Below, piece by piece: positions 53,984-63,108 of a stretch of 64,000 bases of DNA; positions within the stretch are counted from its first letter, which is position 1, and every line of letters starts with the position of its first letter. The stretch spans positions 310,001 through 374,000 of the forward strand of contig NZ_QWEI01000002.1 of the NCBI RefSeq assembly GCF_003515775.1, given 5' to 3'. The notes below the pieces were generated by a model. It saw only the letters and a list, made by a program, of their open reading frames with translations. It had not been told where the DNA came from and did not search any database. Source of the DNA: Ureibacillus yapensis (GTDB lineage: Bacteria; Bacillota; Bacilli; Bacillales_A; Planococcaceae). The position numbers and the translations under genes were made by a program.

Positions 53984-54097
53984 CTGTCACTTCGTTTTCG
54001 TCACAGTAAAACCTTTTGTGACTGCCGCTGCGCTTTCGGTACAGTCAAAACATATGTACCTGCCGCTGCACTTTCGGTACAGTTAAAACATATGTAC
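53984..54097. repeat. Three 38-bp tandem repeats, each a hairpin
   Basis: Units 53984-54021, 54022-54059 and 54060-54097. The last two differ at 2 of 38 positions; the first matches the second at 26 of 38. Each carries a 6-bp stem: GTCACA/TGTGAC in the first, GGTACA/TGTACC in the others; two base pairs have changed on both sides, keeping the pairing. It lies in the 3' part of the regulator transcript. Confidence 0.8.
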
Positions 54098-54106
54098 CGA
54101 ATGAAG

Positions 54107-54751
54107 TTAAACCAACTCATTTCTAATTGCATAGATTGCAATTTGAGTTCGATCTCTTAAATTTAACTCATGCAATATATTGGTAATATGGTTTTTAACG
54201 GTCCCAACCGATAAAAATAAGCTGTTCGCAATCTCCTTATTTGTTTTGCCCTCCCCAATTAATTGGACAATCGCAATCTCTCGTTCGGTTAATGGAATAT
54301 CCATATCGTCTCTTTCTCGCCGAATACTCTGCTTGAATAATTTCGGCATCAATTTCGCTGCTATATCTTCCTGGATGACAAGCCCACCGTTCATGACGCT
54401 TTTGACTGACCCGATCAGTTTTTCGGGTTCAGACGACTTCAGCAAAAATCCATTTGCGCCATCTTTTAAAGTTTCATAAGCATATTCATCATCATCAAAG
54501 GTTGTTAGAATGATTATTTTTAGATTAGGAAATTTTGTTTTCATGTGTTTGGCCGCTTCAATGCCATTCATTTCAGGCATCCGAATATCCAGCAAGACCA
54601 AATCAACATGATGGCATTCGAGTTGGGATAAAGCCTCTATCCCATTGCTTGCTTCTGCCACAACTTGCAATTGTTCGTCTTGCTCCAAAATCATCTTCAG
54701 GCCATTGCGGACAATTGTCTGATCTTCAACGAGCAATATATGTATCGTCAA
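54107..54751 (-). CDS. NarL/LuxR-type response regulator (LnrK-like)
   Basis: Receiver domain (about residues 1-120) with the phosphorylated Asp in VDLVLLDIRMPEMNGIEAA and Lys in GFLLKSSEPEKL, then a LuxR-type HTH (ERE-IAIVQLIGEGKTNKEIANSLFLSVGTVKNHITNILHEL). About 214 residues. The TTG at 54749-54751 is used: GGAGGGAT precedes it and the receiver begins there; the open frame runs 22 codons further into the kinase gene. It probably controls the adjacent LnrLMN-like pump, as in B. subtilis. Confidence 0.9.
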   Translation of the reverse strand: MTIHILLVEDQTIVRNGLKMILEQDEQLQVVAEASNGIEALSQLECHHVDLVLLDIRMPEMNGIEAAKHMKTKFPNLKIIILTTFDDDEYAYETLKDGANGFLLKSSEPEKLIGSVKSVMNGGLVIQEDIAAKLMPKLFKQSIRRERDDMDIPLTEREIAIVQLIGEGKTNKEIANSLFLSVGTVKNHITNILHELNLRDRTQIAIYAIRNELV

Positions 54752-54791
54752 TCCACTTATCCCTCCGTTACTTCCTTTTTCATTTACACTT

Positions 54792-55895
54792 TTAATGGTT
54801 GATGGGGAAAAACCCATTCAAAGTAAAGTGCTGTTCAGTACGGATGATCCGCAGCTCTCCCCCTATTTCTTGCAGTCTTTCTTGCATACTCGTTAATCCG
54901 AATCCTTGAATGATGGGTGTATCGCCAATGATTTTATTGGTTACCTCAAATTGAATATGTTGTATTGAATTAACTCCCAGAATGACTTCCACCTCTTTTG
55001 ACTGGCTATGTTTCATTGCATTGGTTAAGCTTTCCTGCAAAACGCGATATAACACGACACTTTGCTCATTTGTAAGGGGACAGGTTAATACCCCTTTTTC
55101 GAGGGTAAATCGAATATGCAAACGACTTTCCATTTCAAGCTTTCGAATTAGCTGAAGGACCGATTGGATTCCCGAAGTATTTGAAGATTTTAACTGGCGC
55201 ACAGCATATCGTGTTTCTTCGAGGCTGTCTCTTGCCAACTCCTTTGCTTGCAAAAGGCTTTCGGTATTTTGCCGGATCGACATCATTTCAAGCTGCATTA
55301 AAAGTGAAGTGAGTTTATGCCCGACAGAATCATGGATATCCCGAGCAATCTTAGTGCGTTCTTCCGCTCGAACAAACTGCTCCTGTTCCACAGACAGACG
55401 CTTCAGCTGTCTATATTGCGTCAAGATTTCATCAAGGACAACACTTTTCGAATTCACTTGATCCATGTAATGGTGGAGTATAATACAGCTAATAATGATT
55501 GTGGACAGCAATAGCATCATAAACATCGGATATTGATTTAAAAAAGCGGTGATGAATAAAACCGCTGCCGTTAAACCGATGAAAAGAAAAAACGCCTTTT
55601 CTTTTAGCAGAAAAACCGATTCCAACATTAAAAAGCCATACAGCGGCATCCAGTAGAGCAAATGAGGGGTGTTAAAACTAATGCTTCCTATGGCCACGAA
55701 TACAATTGCAAGCAAATAATGCATCAAGGGAAATTTCGCAATTGGTGCAAGAAAATAGAAAATTAATACTCCACTTCCCATCAGTAAAACAGTTGCCATT
55801 GAATATCCGTTTTGCCATGCATGTACGAATATAGAACCAAAAACCAGCACGATGCAAACAATGCGGATTAATAATATCTTCAAAAGACCACCCAA
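54792..55895 (-). CDS. Sensor histidine kinase (LnrJ-like)
   Basis: 367 residues: six predicted membrane helices in the first 150 residues with almost no extracellular domain, a coiled coil, HisKA_3 domain with the phosphorylated His in ERTKIARDIHDSVGHKLTSLLMQLE, and an HATPase domain (LYRVLQESLTNAMKHSQSKEVEV, QGFGLTSMQERLQEIGGEL). This intramembrane-sensing type is typical for detectors of membrane-active antibiotics. Start uncertain: TTG at 55893-55895 or a second TTG four codons on. Followed by the regulator. Confidence 0.9.
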   Translation of the reverse strand: MGGLLKILLIRIVCIVLVFGSIFVHAWQNGYSMATVLLMGSGVLIFYFLAPIAKFPLMHYLLAIVFVAIGSISFNTPHLLYWMPLYGFLMLESVFLLKEKAFFLFIGLTAAVLFITAFLNQYPMFMMLLLSTIIISCIILHHYMDQVNSKSVVLDEILTQYRQLKRLSVEQEQFVRAEERTKIARDIHDSVGHKLTSLLMQLEMMSIRQNTESLLQAKELARDSLEETRYAVRQLKSSNTSGIQSVLQLIRKLEMESRLHIRFTLEKGVLTCPLTNEQSVVLYRVLQESLTNAMKHSQSKEVEVILGVNSIQHIQFEVTNKIIGDTPIIQGFGLTSMQERLQEIGGELRIIRTEQHFTLNGFFPINH

Positions 55896-55966
55896 TTTCC
55901 GAAGTAAATATTTCCAAATTCTATTATATTACGCTTTCGCTGTTTTTAATTGTAAAAATTGTTCAA

Positions 55967-55996
55967 ATAAAGAAAAGAGGGCGTATTATGCCCTCT
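55967..55996 (-). terminator. Terminator after the 56003 membrane gene
   Basis: Minus-strand GAGGGC/GCCCTC stem with loop ATAATAC followed by TTTTCTTTATTT. Confidence 0.7.
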
Positions 55997-56002
55997 CCTT
56001 CT

Positions 56003-57052
56003 TTACCGCTTTTCATTATACTTGTTTAAAATTGCATTTATTGCATTCTGATCATCGAATTTAATCGCCACATTCTGATAAGTTTTTTTGATTCCCATGA
56101 TTAATGATGCTTCTTTCGGCTTCTTTAGTTTTAAAATGATGGTGGGATGAACTTCATCGATATCGCGGGCAACAAAATCAATCGTTTCTTTTGCCAGCTT
56201 TTGCTTCAACTGAACTTTGTCAGTGATCACAGATTCAATTTCATCAAAGCGGATATCCATTCTTTTCATTAACCCAAGGGAAATATAAAGATGTGAATTT
56301 GTAATGGTAACAGGATTTAACCTTACAGCCTGGATATCGGCCAACAAAAAGATGATCGAATAAACATTGAGCAGCAGCAAGACGATTGACAAAAGCATGG
56401 ACTTGTCATGAAGCCACCAATGGAATCCAAGCGTTTCAATGACAATTGCATGAATCAGCATTATTTGAAATGCAATATAGCTCGAATTTTTATGCAAAGT
56501 AAAGCTGTTCTCAACTTGTATCGGCTTTTTTCTCCAACTGAGAAGTGCGTAATAGAACATTAACATTTCCGAACAAATTATATGGATTATCTGATGTTTT
56601 TTTACATAGTCATCAACGGCATTCGAAAACGCAAAGAGCATAGGCAAACGACTTTGTTTTGTATCTTTTACAATACGGGGCAAATATTTGAAAAATATGG
56701 TAATCATCAATAGTTCAATGAACAATAAGCCCGCTTCTACCGCGAAGCCCAGCCACGTAATGGGTGCAAAGGATCCTAAGTATTCAATTGGAATGAGAAG
56801 CCGTGCAAAGACTAGGCCAGCTGCCATTAATACAATGAACATTTTGATGCTTTTTTGCTTCTTCCACGCCAAATACAAAATCGGTGCAATGATCACTAAG
56901 TCAAGCAATGAGCCCAACACAACGCCACTTGATGCTGTCTGAATAATCTTCTCGCCAATTTCAGTTCGATATAACATCATGTTGCTACAAAGGACAAGTA
57001 AAAGCAATATGAACCAAATATACTGCAGCTTTGTTTTCTGAACAACGTTCAT
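56003..57052 (-). CDS. Polytopic membrane protein of unknown function
   Basis: About 349 residues with roughly eight hydrophobic helices in the first 260 residues and a C-terminal soluble PH-like segment (LNPVTITNSHLYISLGLMKRMDIRFDEIESVITDK...). Similar Bacillus proteins are often labelled beta-carotene 15,15'-monooxygenase in databases, a label I consider unfounded. The ATG at 57050-57052 follows GAGGGG by 6 bases; the open frame runs 15 codons further. Single gene upstream of the two-component pair, with its own terminator. Confidence 0.75.
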   Translation of the reverse strand: MNVVQKTKLQYIWFILLLLVLCSNMMLYRTEIGEKIIQTASSGVVLGSLLDLVIIAPILYLAWKKQKSIKMFIVLMAAGLVFARLLIPIEYLGSFAPITWLGFAVEAGLLFIELLMITIFFKYLPRIVKDTKQSRLPMLFAFSNAVDDYVKKHQIIHIICSEMLMFYYALLSWRKKPIQVENSFTLHKNSSYIAFQIMLIHAIVIETLGFHWWLHDKSMLLSIVLLLLNVYSIIFLLADIQAVRLNPVTITNSHLYISLGLMKRMDIRFDEIESVITDKVQLKQKLAKETIDFVARDIDEVHPTIILKLKKPKEASLIMGIKKTYQNVAIKFDDQNAINAILNKYNEKR

Positions 57053-57142
57053 TCCGAACCCCTCCATCATGTCTATCTGGAAATCTCCTACTTCCATTAT
57101 ATTGAAAAACAGTTGTTAACTACAATTCAATTTCCGATAAAA

Positions 57143-57173
57143 ACAAAAAAACAGAGCAGGACTGGCTGCTCTG
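57143..57173 (-). terminator. Terminator after the MetE-like gene
   Basis: Minus-strand CAGAGCAG/CTGCTCTG stem with loop CCAGTC followed by TTTTTTTGTTTTT. Confidence 0.88.
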
Positions 57174-57221
57174 CCATAAATCTTTCACTTTTGTTTAAAT
57201 TTTTCATTATAGACTTATATC

Positions 57222-58319
57222 CTAGCCCCAAACTTCCTCGGCAATTTCTTTGATGAGCGCTAGCTTCTGCCATTGATTTTCTTCTTCAAGGATATTGCCG
57301 TCTTCCGTTGAAGAGAATCCGCATTGTGGGCTTAAACAAAGCTGATTTAGAGGAACAAATTTGCTCGCTTCCTGGATACGTGCTTTAATCGCTTCTTTAT
57401 CTTCCAGCTCACCGAACTTCGATGTGAGTAAGCCTAACACAATTTTGAGATCGGGACGGTTTACATATTTCAATGGTTCGAAGCTTCCTGAGCGTTCATC
57501 ATCGAATTCCAGGAACAGGCCATCCACATTCAGCCCGCCAAAAATAACTTCCTGTGCATAATTATAGCCGCCGCTCGAATGGAAAGTCGATTTATAGTTT
57601 CCACGGCAAATATGCATTGTGATGGTCATGTCGGATGGTTTATTTTTAATGGATTCATTGATGACAAACTGAAGTGTATCCATGAATTGCTTTGGTTCCT
57701 TGCCTTCTGCCTGCAATTTAGCGCGAGTTTCATCGGAGAACAAACTAGCCCAGGCTGTATCATCCAATTGTAAATAGCGGCATCCAGCATCATAAAAGGC
57801 TTGAATGGCATCTTGGTAAGCTTTAATCGTATCGTTGATTAAATCCTGTTCATCGGGATAACTTTCAAGGTTGCGATCTGCACGGGCATGCAGCATATTC
57901 GGACTTGGAATCGTAAATTTTACAGTGGATTCACCTGCATGCTCTTTCACAAACTTGAAATGATCAAGGAAAGGATGATTTCCAAACGCTATTTTACCAA
58001 TGACACGTATTCCTTCTTTACGCGTCTCCATGTTATGGAAGTTCAAGCCATGTTCTTTTTCGTAATACTCCATACCTTCAAGGCCGCCCAGGAAATCAAA
58101 GTGCCACCAGCTTCGACGGAATTCGCCATCGGTAATGGACAATACACCCAGCTCTTTTTGTTTTTTAATCAAGCGAATAATTTCTTCATCTTCCACTTCT
58201 TTTAACTCTTCATATGTAATTTCGTTATTTTGAAACTTGGAACGCGCTTCCTTCAAGGGTTGTGGTCTTAAAAAGCTCCCTACATGATCATGACGGAATG
58301 GTGCTGTCAATTGTGCCAT
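57222..58319 (-). CDS. MetE-like methyltransferase (YxjG/YxjH family)
   Basis: 365-residue Zn enzyme related to the C-terminal half of cobalamin-independent methionine synthase. Substrate and metal segments are FRHDHVGSFLRP, TDGEFRRSWWHFDFL, LQLDDTAWASLF, the Zn-ligand pair in TMHICRGNYKSTFHSSGGY and the final Cys in LSPQCGFSSTEDGN. B. subtilis YxjG/YxjH are S-box controlled; no S-box is visible upstream here. Exact methyl donor unknown. Monocistronic. Confidence 0.92.
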   Translation of the reverse strand: MAQLTAPFRHDHVGSFLRPQPLKEARSKFQNNEITYEELKEVEDEEIIRLIKKQKELGVLSITDGEFRRSWWHFDFLGGLEGMEYYEKEHGLNFHNMETRKEGIRVIGKIAFGNHPFLDHFKFVKEHAGESTVKFTIPSPNMLHARADRNLESYPDEQDLINDTIKAYQDAIQAFYDAGCRYLQLDDTAWASLFSDETRAKLQAEGKEPKQFMDTLQFVINESIKNKPSDMTITMHICRGNYKSTFHSSGGYNYAQEVIFGGLNVDGLFLEFDDERSGSFEPLKYVNRPDLKIVLGLLTSKFGELEDKEAIKARIQEASKFVPLNQLCLSPQCGFSSTEDGNILEEENQWQKLALIKEIAEEVWG

Positions 58320-58480
58320 AACACTGCCTCTTTTCTTCTTAAGTAATACGGAATATCATCTATCCTTCTCTTTTTAGCATTTATAGATTTTACTATATCA
58401 TAAAAATCCAACAAGACTAAGTATTCCGACAACATTTATAAGTTTTGATACAAACTACCCTATAACAAAATCAAATAGAA

Positions 58481-58511
58481 AGCCAGTACCCTTTTGGATA
58501 CCAGCTTGGAG
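58481..58511 (-). terminator. Weak terminator after the M48 protease gene
   Basis: Minus-strand AAGCTGGTATCC/GGGTACTGGCTT with AAAA loop and a poor T-run (TCTATTTGATTTT). Confidence 0.45.
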
Positions 58512-58513
58512 GT

Positions 58514-59836
58514 TTACTCTGCTTCTGTATGTTCTGCAGAATTTTTTGTTTTATTTTCTGTTTCAGGGATTGTTTCATTCTTCACCGCAAACTTGGCAAC
58601 CGTATTGATACGTTCCAACATTGGTGGATGTGTGTACCGGAACACTTTTACAAGGAAAGAAGGATTCACTTCACTTAACCCTGCTTTCGCAAGATTTTGG
58701 AATGTACTGACCGCGCTTTGGGCATCCCCTGTCAGTTCCATTGCATATTCATCTGCCCGCGTTTCCTGATATCTAGAAACCAAATTGGAGATCGGGTTTG
58801 AGACAAACAGCAAAAATGAAACTAGTACCAACAATAATGGCAATGAACGAATGTCGCTCATTTGCTCAATTTTCAATGCGGTGCCGAACTTTGAGATTAA
58901 CCAAGGCATAATTTTGGAAATCAGCCACAAACCAGCCAAAATGGTTAGGATATAAGCTCCGATGCCGATGTAGATATGTTTTTGTACGTAATGACCCATT
59001 TCATGTGCCATAATAAACAAGATCTCTTTGTCTGTTAAACTGTTTAGCGTTGTATCCCATAACACAATTCTTGAATGGTCTCCTATCCCTGTTACATAAG
59101 CGTTTAATGCGTTCGTTTTTTCAGACATATTGACTTCAAAGACATGTTCTGCAGGAATATTCGCCTCATCTGCCAGGGCCAAAATTTTACTTTCCAATTC
59201 TTTGTCTTGCAGCGGATAAAAATCATTGTATAGCGGGTCAATGAGTACAGGCTGGATATACATCATAAAAATGGCAAATGGAATCGTAAGCAGCCATGCG
59301 TGCAGCCACCATCTTTTGGGGCTTTTTTGTATAAGCCAATATAGCACAAGCACAACAATCAACGTGGTGCCGAAACTTACCCAAAAATCAATGATATAGT
59401 CCCTCATAAAGCTTGAAAATTCTTGCGTACTGATGCCATAGTTTTTGCTTAGTTGGTATCGATACACATCAATTGGATAAAATAGCACGGTCGTAAAAAG
59501 ATACAGTAAAAATAAATACGCGCCATTTTTCACAAATCGCCACTTTTTACTAATATCTGCCCATTTTTCAAATGCTTTCGAAAGGCCGGTAAACAATATT
59601 AAGAAATAAACGAGCCATTCAAAAGGAGTAACCACAAAGAAAAGGAAATTTCGAATTTTTGAATATTCCTCACTTAAATATAACTCCCGTTCCGTCATAA
59701 ATGTCTGCGGATCTGCAACCGTCCCTTTTAAGGTTGCGGGTATATTGCCGGAAGCTCCATGAAATATGTAAAAATACATCCCAATCGCATAGGCCGCATA
59801 CAAAACGACCGCAGCTATTCCCCACTTTTTTGCCAA
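58514..59836 (-). CDS. M48 family membrane metalloprotease (Ste24-type, YhfN-like)
   Basis: Integral membrane Zn protease related to CAAX protease Ste24, about 440 residues with six to seven helices. N-terminal domain (FHGASGNIPATLKGTVADPQTFM), then the peptidase core with Zn motif FIMAHEMGHYVQKH and third ligand ETRADEYAMELTGD. Probably processes membrane proteins. TTG start (59834-59836) after GAGGTGG, aligned with the family start; the open frame runs 17 codons further. Confidence 0.93.
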   Translation of the reverse strand: MAKKWGIAAVVLYAAYAIGMYFYIFHGASGNIPATLKGTVADPQTFMTERELYLSEEYSKIRNFLFFVVTPFEWLVYFLILFTGLSKAFEKWADISKKWRFVKNGAYLFLLYLFTTVLFYPIDVYRYQLSKNYGISTQEFSSFMRDYIIDFWVSFGTTLIVVLVLYWLIQKSPKRWWLHAWLLTIPFAIFMMYIQPVLIDPLYNDFYPLQDKELESKILALADEANIPAEHVFEVNMSEKTNALNAYVTGIGDHSRIVLWDTTLNSLTDKEILFIMAHEMGHYVQKHIYIGIGAYILTILAGLWLISKIMPWLISKFGTALKIEQMSDIRSLPLLLVLVSFLLFVSNPISNLVSRYQETRADEYAMELTGDAQSAVSTFQNLAKAGLSEVNPSFLVKVFRYTHPPMLERINTVAKFAVKNETIPETENKTKNSAEHTEAE

Positions 59837-59980
59837 GATTTCCACCTCAATTCTTCTTCTTACTTTAGTGTAGGAAAAATTGGACAAGATAGAACTATTT
59901 TTTTATTTTTTAATGCGAAACTATTGGTTTTTTTAAAGTTTAATCTTTGGTCCTTTTTTTAAATCGTTTAATTTTTAACA

Positions 59981-60018
59981 AAAAAAATTACGGTTGCCCC
60001 TATATTAGACAACCGTTT
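59981..60018 (-). terminator. Terminator after the flavin oxidoreductase-like gene
   Basis: Minus-strand ACGGTTGTC/GGCAACCGT stem followed by AATTTTTTTTG. Confidence 0.8.
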
Positions 60019-60029
60019 TCTCACTTCAT

Positions 60030-60452
60030 TCATCCAAAATCAACAATCTGAGGGTCCTGGTCCTTTGAATTCATTAATCGTATTTGTGATGGTGTGACTT
60101 TCAGGACGACCATATTTGGATCATCAGGGCCTGAAAACCAGCCTTCCAGTACTTTATTCCAAACTTTTTCGCGCATGGAGTCATCCGATGAAATTACGAC
60201 TTTACCTTCAATTTCCAAAAATTCATCGCCAATCCCTTTGCCTTCGTAACCAATCAAAATATGGGTATAAGGATTCTTTGAAAGTTCTTCCACTTTATGT
60301 GTATCATCCGCTGTAACCGTGTATAAGGTAAACTCATCATTGAAAAATGTCATATACCGGGAATGTGGTTTATCGCCTTCGATTGTCGCCATTGTTCCCA
60401 CCATATGATCATCCAAGATTTTAGCTGCAATTTGTTCCGGTGTTTTTGCCAT
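60030..60452 (-). CDS. Pyridoxamine 5'-phosphate oxidase-like stress protein (YdaG-like)
   Basis: 140-residue split-barrel FMN-binding fold protein. The core KILDDHMVGTMATIEGDKPHSRYMTFFNDEFTLYTVT is closely like B. subtilis general stress protein 26 (YdaG); the C-terminal half (EIEGKVVISSDDSMREKVWNKVLEGWFSGPDDPNMVVLKV) contains the typical WF-GPDDP segment. Flavin-dependent redox role is inference. ATG with AAGGAGCG upstream. Monocistronic. Confidence 0.9.
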   Translation of the reverse strand: MAKTPEQIAAKILDDHMVGTMATIEGDKPHSRYMTFFNDEFTLYTVTADDTHKVEELSKNPYTHILIGYEGKGIGDEFLEIEGKVVISSDDSMREKVWNKVLEGWFSGPDDPNMVVLKVTPSQIRLMNSKDQDPQIVDFG

Positions 60453-60521
60453 CTTTCTTCGCTCCTTTTTGCAATCTCAAAAATAGTATGTGAGTAGGCG
60501 AAGGATTTATCCTATTCGAAT

Positions 60522-61403
60522 TCAGCATGGTCTCCAGGTTCTTAAAAAACGCGTAGTACGTTTTCTTCCAATATCAATCAATGTCTGTTTCGTTTCCGCA
60601 CTTAGGTCAAATTGCGTGGCGCTATACTGCTCAACCGGAATAAAAATAATATTTCTTTCGTGCTTTCTTGAAATATACCGTTCGTCATGTGCATTTTTCA
60701 TTGTTGAAAACAGCGCCTCAAATAAATTTAACCCATTATTAATTTTCATCGGAGACATTGCTTCCTTTGGATTACTTAGTTTTAGCCCAATCAATGGACG
60801 CTCCTTATTTCCATTATCAAAAATCCATAAAGGAAAATTACTAAGTACTCCCCCGTCTATAATTAAACAGTCCCCTTTTCTTCCATTTAATTTAATGGGT
60901 TCAAAGAAAAAAGGAATTCCGCAACTCATCCTTAAAGCTTTGGCAACCGGGAAAGTACGCCAATCCATGCCGTAGCTGGCTAAATCATCCGGAATAACAA
61001 TCATGCGCCCATTTGTAACATCAGAGGCAACAAGCTTTAAGCACCCTCTTGGCAAGTCGTTAAATGTCAAGATTCCTTTGGCAGCCAATTTTTTGTAAAA
61101 CCATTTTTCAAGAGCTTTTCCTTTATAAAGCCCCATCCGGAAATACAGATTAAGCCACTTCAGAAAAGGAAGAGTGCGAGCGGCTTTTGGCGGGTCCAGC
61201 AGGGATTTCATATCGAGTTCATCCAACATTGCCTCAATTTCTCCGGCAGTATAACCCGCAGCTATGAAGCAGGCCAATATGGCGCCGGCACTTGTTCCTG
61301 CCACACGTTTAAATTGGTAATCATGCTCTTCCAGAACCTGTATTGCCCCAACATAAGCAAAGCCTTTGATACCACCACCTGAGAACACCCCGTCAATTAG
61401 CAT
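60522..61403 (-). CDS. Patatin-like phospholipase (YqhO-like)
   Basis: Serine lipase fold of about 293 residues. Oxyanion-hole segment GVFSGGGIKGFAYVGAI, nucleophile elbow GTSAG (about residue 39) and catalytic Asp in IIDGGVLSNFP. No signal peptide, so cytoplasmic and acting on membrane lipids from within. B. subtilis yqhO lies between mntR and yqhQ; here the homolog lies about 45 kb away from yqhQ. ATG at 61403 after AAGGGGAG. Confidence 0.92.
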   Translation of the reverse strand: MLIDGVFSGGGIKGFAYVGAIQVLEEHDYQFKRVAGTSAGAILACFIAAGYTAGEIEAMLDELDMKSLLDPPKAARTLPFLKWLNLYFRMGLYKGKALEKWFYKKLAAKGILTFNDLPRGCLKLVASDVTNGRMIVIPDDLASYGMDWRTFPVAKALRMSCGIPFFFEPIKLNGRKGDCLIIDGGVLSNFPLWIFDNGNKERPLIGLKLSNPKEAMSPMKINNGLNLFEALFSTMKNAHDERYISRKHERNIIFIPVEQYSATQFDLSAETKQTLIDIGRKRTTRFLRTWRPC

Positions 61404-61510
61404 GAACACTCCCCTTTATTTAGTCTCGTTACATTTTAAGAAAAAAGGGAGATTTTTAGAACTTGAGTCGACAAAAACTTCGACAATGTTTGCATTCAAT
61501 TTAATAAATA

Positions 61511-61556
61511 AAAAGTATTTGGCCTATAACAATCTGGGTAGGCCAAATACTTTTTG
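61511..61556. terminator. Bidirectional terminator after the first small paralog
   Basis: Stem GTATTTGGCCTA/TAGGCCAAATAC, loop about 12 nt; TTTTTG on plus and TTTTTATTTATT on minus, so mainly for the minus-strand gene at 61561. Confidence 0.85.
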
Positions 61557-61560
61557 AATT

Positions 61561-61719
61561 TTAGTGTTTAAGGGGTTGGTTGATATCCGCTTTATCTTGA
61601 TTTTTATTTTGTTTTTTTGCTTCTGCTCTATGATCAATCGTATCAAAATCATCCGGATTCAAATCAAATCCATGTGCATATTCTTCCCGGCTTGAGTCTT
61701 CCCTTTTTTTGTCGTTCAT
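61561..61719 (-). CDS. Small charged protein, paralog 1
   Basis: A 52-residue frame: MNDKKREDSSREEYAHGFDL followed by NPDDFDTIDHRAEAKKQNKNQDKAD... Ribosome site GGAGG nine bases before the ATG. Highly charged, no hydrophobic helix, so likely disordered. It shares REEY-x-x-G-(F/Y)-DL-x-x-DD and the KKQN(K/Q)N(Q/E) tail with the next gene; both also have 10 residues before REEY. Unknown family; small acid-soluble spore proteins or DNA-associated proteins are possibilities I cannot test. Has its own terminator. Confidence 0.72.
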   Translation of the reverse strand: MNDKKREDSSREEYAHGFDLNPDDFDTIDHRAEAKKQNKNQDKADINQPLKH

Positions 61720-61935
61720 GATATTTCACCTCCACATTGCATAATGTGAACCTAGTTTTTAATTATTTTGCTTGGGGTGAACCTGATAACAAATACGAAA
61801 GCACTATGCCACACTTTAAGCTTATAATAGAATTCAATCGGAGATCGGGTTTGCTGCGGTTGCTTATGAACCGCCTGTAAATTTCATATAAACCAATAAA
61901 AAGGTCATTCACTTCTTTCTGGAAGCAAACGACTA

Positions 61936-62109
61936 TTATTCGTTTATCCTTGAGGGGTTATGTTTGTTATCTGGCTTGTCTTTATTTTCGTTTTGGTTCT
62001 GCTTTTTCGCCTTATCATTTTGACCTATCACAGCCAAATCATCCACGCTTAAATCATATCCATAGCCATATTCTTCACGGTCTAATGTGCTTTTTTTCTT
62101 TTTGCTCAA
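61936..62109 (-). CDS. Small charged protein, paralog 2
   Basis: 57 residues: MSKKKKSTLDREEYGYGYDL followed by SVDDLAVIGQNDKAKKQNQNENKD. The TTG at 62107-62109 is taken as start because GGAGG is 8 bases upstream and it gives the same 10-residue lead to REEY as paralog 1; the ATG at 62114-62116 is too close to the site. Charged, no membrane segment. The 216 bp between paralogs contains no gene that I can see. Confidence 0.7.
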   Translation of the reverse strand: MSKKKKSTLDREEYGYGYDLSVDDLAVIGQNDKAKKQNQNENKDKPDNKHNPSRINE

Positions 62110-62302
62110 CTTCATCACCTCCACAAGAATAATTTGGTCTTTTATTTTGCAATTATGCTTTTTGAATCGAAAATTCCAACTTTCATGAAATCCTTTTTAA
62201 ATTAGGAATAAGGTTGATTTGCTTGAGAGCGTAAAGGTTTATGTTATGTTGTTTTGTTTTGCTTTTGCCCCAATTGAGCATTATTAATCTTAATGATTTA
62301 AA

Positions 62303-62346
62303 TAAAAAAAAATCGTTCATCTCTTAAAGAGTGAACGATTTTTTGA
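62303..62346. terminator. Bidirectional terminator after sodA
   Basis: AAATCGTTCA...CTCTTAAAGAG...TGAACGATTT stem with T-runs on both sides; main role ending sodA on the minus strand. Confidence 0.9.
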
Positions 62347-62365
62347 AAGCTTGGAGTAAAGCTAA

Positions 62366-62971
62366 TTATTTTGCTGCAGCGTATTTTTCAGCAACTACGT
62401 CCCAGTTTACAACATTCCAGAATGCTGAAATGTAGTCAGGACGACGGTTTTGATAGTTTAAGTAGTAAGCATGTTCCCAAACGTCCAAGCCAAGGATTGG
62501 TGTTTTGCCTTCCATGACTGGAGAGTCTTGGTTTGGAGTTGAAGTGATTGCAAGTTCGCCGCCATCTACTACTAACCAAGCCCAACCTGAACCGAAGCGG
62601 CCAGTTGCTGCTTTAACAAATTCGTCTTTGAATGCATCAAGGCTGCCGAATTTCGCATCAATTGCAGATGCTAATTCACCAGATGGAGTGTTTGAACCGC
62701 CTGGAGCTAGAATTTCCCAGAATAAAGTATGGTTGGCATGTCCGCCGCCATTGTTGCGTACTGCCGTTTGTTTGTCAGCTGGCAACGCATCAATGTTTGA
62801 GATAAGATCAAGTAGATCTTTCTCTGCAAATTCTGTTCCTTCTACTGCTGCGTTTAAGTTTGTAACATAAGTGTTGTGGTGTTTAGTGTGGTGGATTTCC
62901 ATCGTTTTTGCATCGATGTGTGGTTCTAATGCATCATAAGAATAAGTTAATTGTGGTAATTCATAAGCCAT
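62366..62971 (-). CDS. sodA: Superoxide dismutase (Mn/Fe family)
   Basis: Dismutates superoxide to peroxide and oxygen. 201 residues with N-terminal helical hairpin (metal His in [19 protein letters not shown], second His in [16 protein letters not shown]) and the C-terminal domain with Asp/His ligands in [18 protein letters not shown]. Motifs are those of Bacillus Mn-SOD. The ATG at 62969-62971 follows GGGAGG; the open frame runs 6 codons further. Next to yqgC and yqgB as in B. subtilis. Confidence 0.96.
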   Translation of the reverse strand: MAYELPQLTYSYDALEPHIDAKTMEIHHTKHHNTYVTNLNAAVEGTEFAEKDLLDLISNIDALPADKQTAVRNNGGGHANHTLFWEILAPGGSNTPSGELASAIDAKFGSLDAFKDEFVKAATGRFGSGWAWLVVDGGELAITSTPNQDSPVMEGKTPILGLDVWEHAYYLNYQNRRPDYISAFWNVVNWDVVAEKYAAAK

Positions 62972-63108
62972 TGTGAATTCCTCCCTCAAATTAAAAAAGT
63001 AATGTTGATTCCTTTTCTAGGTTATCAAAATTAGTTCTACGATTCAATTAATAAACTCTCAAGTTTTACAATTCAGCCTTTTGACGGAAAGTTTGGCTGG
63101 ATTTTACT

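Noticed and set aside
53984-54097. Possible CRISPR array
   Set aside because: The 38-bp units are directly adjacent with no unique spacers, only three units, and no cas genes nearby.
58320-58480. S-box (SAM) riboswitch upstream of the YxjG/H-like gene
   Set aside because: Expected from B. subtilis, but no GAUGAAACC-type core or matching terminator is present.
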